Positions 61,934 to 64,000 of a stretch of 64,000 nucleotides of DNA are shown piece by piece. Numbering within the stretch: the first letter of the stretch is position 1; every line of letters starts with the position of its first letter. The notes under the pieces were generated by a model. The model saw only the letters and a list, made by a program, of their open reading frames with translations, ran no database searches and was not told the DNA's origin. Source of the DNA: JAGNXB01 sp942490895 (lineage in GTDB: Bacteria; Bacteroidota; Bacteroidia; Chitinophagales; Saprospiraceae). The stretch is taken from contig CALNZC010000052.1 in the NCBI GenBank assembly GCA_942490895.1, positions 1-64,000 of the forward strand. The letters are read 5' to 3'. Position numbers and translations under genes: made by a program.

Positions 61934-64000
61934 ATGAACTCACGGAATCTCCTGTCCGTCCTGGCTTTTTCAAGCCCGGACAAACGGACGGAATCTGTTC
62001 GCCCCGTCCAAACTTTGCGCTCAGGCCTGATGGCCTGGACCCTGGGCCTGCTCATGATCCTGCTCTCCACAGGAACTCTGACCGCCCAATGCGAACTGGC
62101 ATGCAAACCGCCCTACACGCCCATCGTGTTAGATATGGACGGTTTAGCGACCATTACCCCGGCAAAGGTCTTGAACAACTATCCGGATCCAAACTGCCCC
62201 GGAAATGTCACCCTGACCATCACGGATGCAGGTGGCAACCCTGTCAGCCCCAATGTCGATTGTGCCCTTGCAGGCGACACCCTCATGATCACAGCAACTC
62301 ACGATATCAGTGGGAATTCATGCTGGACATCTGTCGTGGTGATCGATGAAATGGCCCCGATGCTGATCTGCCCGGACAAGTATGTCTATTGTACTGACAG
62401 CCTCTTTGCGGATTCTGTGGGCTACCCTCAGTGGATGGAGAGTTGCATGGATATTACAAAGTCGGACCTTTCCTTTTCCGACCTTTATACCAATCTACCC
62501 TGCACTACAAAAGTGAACAATATAACGGTCACCGGAAAAGTGGCCCGGCAATGGTCGGTCACTGACCCATCTGGCAACACCGGTACCTGCCAACAGACCA
62601 TCTGGCTGAAGCGGGCAACGCTGGCAGATGTCGAATATCCAGGTGATCACGATGGTTTCGATCTTCCCGCACTCTGGTGCGGCCAGAATCCAAAAGATCT
62701 GAAACTTACAGGACAGCCCACTGTGGATGGATATCCCTTGGTTACCCTGGGAAGTTGTGACTTTACCGTCACCTATACGGATGATATTTACCCGGGATGT
62801 ATCTCTGGTGCCTATACAACAGTGCGCACCTGGAAGCTCATCGATTACTGCCAGGACACGACTGTTTATCATGCCCAGGTCATCAGTTTGATGGACATGT
62901 TACCACCTGTGGTCACGGCTCCGGCGGACATCACTATCGGCACTTCTTCCATTAAGTGTAGTGCGACGGTCAACCTGCCTACGGGCTGGACAGCCATAGA
63001 TAACTGCTCTTCATATACAGTCTCTGTTAAATGGGGATTTGGCATTGGCTATGGCCCTTTCCTGAATGTGCCTGCCGGAAAGCATCCGGTATATTACGAA
63101 GCTAAAGATGCCTGCGGCAATATTGGTCGAGACACCATGTTTGTCACCGTAAAAGATGACGACAAGCCTGTCGCCGTCTGTAAAAAAGATGTCAACATTG
63201 CGTTGCCGTCCACGGGTATTATTAACGTACCAGCCAGCCTGTTTGATGATGGCTCACATGATAATTGCGCCCTCGATCATCTGGAAGTCAGCCGGGATAA
63301 CGGTGCTTTTCAATCCGAGATCATGTTTATGTGCAGCGATATCGGCAAGATCATCATGGTGGCCCTCAAGGCAGTTGATCATGTCGGGCTGACCAATACA
63401 TGTATGATGGAAGTGATGGTCCAGGACAAACTGGAACCCATGATCACCTGTCCAGATGACATTACCGTATTGTGTTCAACAGATATCAAGAAACTCTCCA
63501 TTACGGGCGCTGCGTCCGGAATGGATAACTGTCAGATGAAGAGTGTCACTTACCTGGATACAAAATTCTTGAACCAGTGTAAGGAAGGTTATATCAACCG
63601 GCAATGGACCGCTGAGGATATTTATGGCAATAAGTCATACTGTCTCCAGGTCATCACTCAAATCGATACAACACCGATCAAGATCACCTGGCCGGCCAAC
63701 TTTACCAGCACAGAATGTGGGATCGACGTCAGTCCGTCAACGGTAGGCATGCCGACCATTACGGGCGATGATTGTGAAAACCTGTTTGTCTCCTTCAGCG
63801 ACAAACTCTACAAAACAGCCTATCCGGCGTGTTATCGTATCGAGCGATGCTGGGAGGTAAAAAACTGGTGTACCTACAATCCAAACCTGAACCCCAATCC
63901 GGGGCATTGGAAGGGTGTCCAGTATATCGACATCTACGATCAGGATGAGCCCATCCTCACCTTGCCAGCAGATATCACGATCGGCGCTGACCAGCAAGGC
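61934..64000 (+). CDS. Giant HYR adhesin, N-terminal part (runs off window)
   Basis: The frame is open from ATG 61934 to the window edge: 689 codons without a stop. About 33 residues (MNSRNLLSVLAFSSPDKR and on) precede a hydrophobic signal core (MAWTLGLLMILLSTGTLTAQ). Then HYR/Ig-like units follow, each with paired Cys and motifs like 'DKLEPMITCPDDITV', 'DDDKPVAVCKKDV' and 'DACGNIGRDT'. Similar units mark the truncated adhesin at 1957. This is the start of a large T9SS surface protein whose sorting domain lies outside the window. It follows the PorP/SprF module and probably shares its secretion route. Confidence 0.88.
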   Translation, partial: MNSRNLLSVLAFSSPDKRTESVRPVQTLRSGLMAWTLGLLMILLSTGTLTAQCELACKPPYTPIVLDMDGLATITPAKVLNNYPDPNCPGNVTLTITDAGGNPVSPNVDCALAGDTLMITATHDISGNSCWTSVVVIDEMAPMLICPDKYVYCTDSLFADSVGYPQWMESCMDITKSDLSFSDLYTNLPCTTKVNNITVTGKVARQWSVTDPSGNTGTCQQTIWLKRATLADVEYPGDHDGFDLPALWCGQNPKDLKLTGQPTVDGYPLVTLGSCDFTVTYTDDIYPGCISGAYTTVRTWKLIDYCQDTTVYHAQVISLMDMLPPVVTAPADITIGTSSIKCSATVNLPTGWTAIDNCSSYTVSVKWGFGIGYGPFLNVPAGKHPVYYEAKDACGNIGRDTMFVTVKDDDKPVAVCKKDVNIALPSTGIINVPASLFDDGSHDNCALDHLEVSRDNGAFQSEIMFMCSDIGKIIMVALKAVDHVGLTNTCMMEVMVQDKLEPMITCPDDITVLCSTDIKKLSITGAASGMDNCQMKSVTYLDTKFLNQCKEGYINRQWTAEDIYGNKSYCLQVITQIDTTPIKITWPANFTSTECGIDVSPSTVGMPTITGDDCENLFVSFSDKLYKTAYPACYRIERCWEVKNWCTYNPNLNPNPGHWKGVQYIDIYDQDEPILTLPADITIGADQQG

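Overview
The window looks like a chromosomal stretch of a Bacteroidota bacterium, most likely Saprospiria. The evidence is many secreted proteins with type IX secretion (T9SS) C-terminal sorting domains, HYR/cohesin/SprB-like adhesins beside a PorP/SprF-type outer-membrane protein, a propeller-type hybrid sensor kinase, a TonB-dependent receptor behind a TPP riboswitch, and TAnnTTTG-like -7 boxes in front of several genes. The taxonomic call is inference; there is no rRNA or tRNA gene in the window.

Layout. 1-1.96 kb is foreign-looking: a DUF202-like membrane protein, a 28-residue membrane peptide, a frameshifted secreted protein, a TPR-like protein and an intergenic repeat I associate with Desulfobacterota. 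The Bacteroidota part begins abruptly inside a HYR-type adhesin (1.96-2.75 kb). 3.4-12.3 kb: a secreted propeller-amidohydrolase and two tandem caspase-TPR proteins separated by a relic of the amidohydrolase 3' end. 12.7-18.9 kb: pepD, a PhoD-like phosphatase, a pair of small secreted paralogues, an LpxL-like acyltransferase and an ACT protein. 19.1-23.9 kb: an outer-membrane barrel beside a large secreted protein with a caspase/CHAT-like C-terminal domain, interrupted at a G7 tract. 23.9-28.6 kb: a three-part phosphorelay (OmpR-type regulator, Hpt, hybrid kinase). 28.7-30.7 kb: a 2,4-dienoyl-CoA reductase encoded as two overlapping ORFs. 30.8-38.8 kb: T9SS cargo proteins and small housekeeping proteins. 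39-40.3 kb: a Y1 (IS200/RAYT-like) transposase followed by an exact 144-bp tandem array and REP-like palindromes. 40.3-46.6 kb: a haem peroxidase with dockerin- and cohesin-like modules, then a TPP-riboswitch-controlled TonB receptor (frameshifted) and a NadR-like ATPase. 46.6-53.2 kb: small conserved proteins, two T9SS paralogues with near-identical tails, a DUF1835 protein and Era. 53.4-55.3 kb: a Kazal-like T9SS protein and a long repeat-rich noncoding stretch. 55.3-64 kb: a NarL-type regulator with an altered phosphorylation site, then a surface-adhesin cluster (cohesin protein, 1111-residue cohesin/SprB-repeat protein with a type B sorting domain, PorP/SprF partner, and a giant HYR adhesin running off the window).

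How it works together. The dominant theme is secretion to the cell surface: about a dozen T9SS cargos, an adhesin/PorP module of the gliding or attachment kind, and three secreted caspase-fold proteins. At least six genes carry single-base frameshifts, several at homopolymers (C7, CCC, GGG, A5). This points either to indel errors in the assembly or, for the G7 tract in a surface protein, to phase variation; the sequence alone cannot decide.
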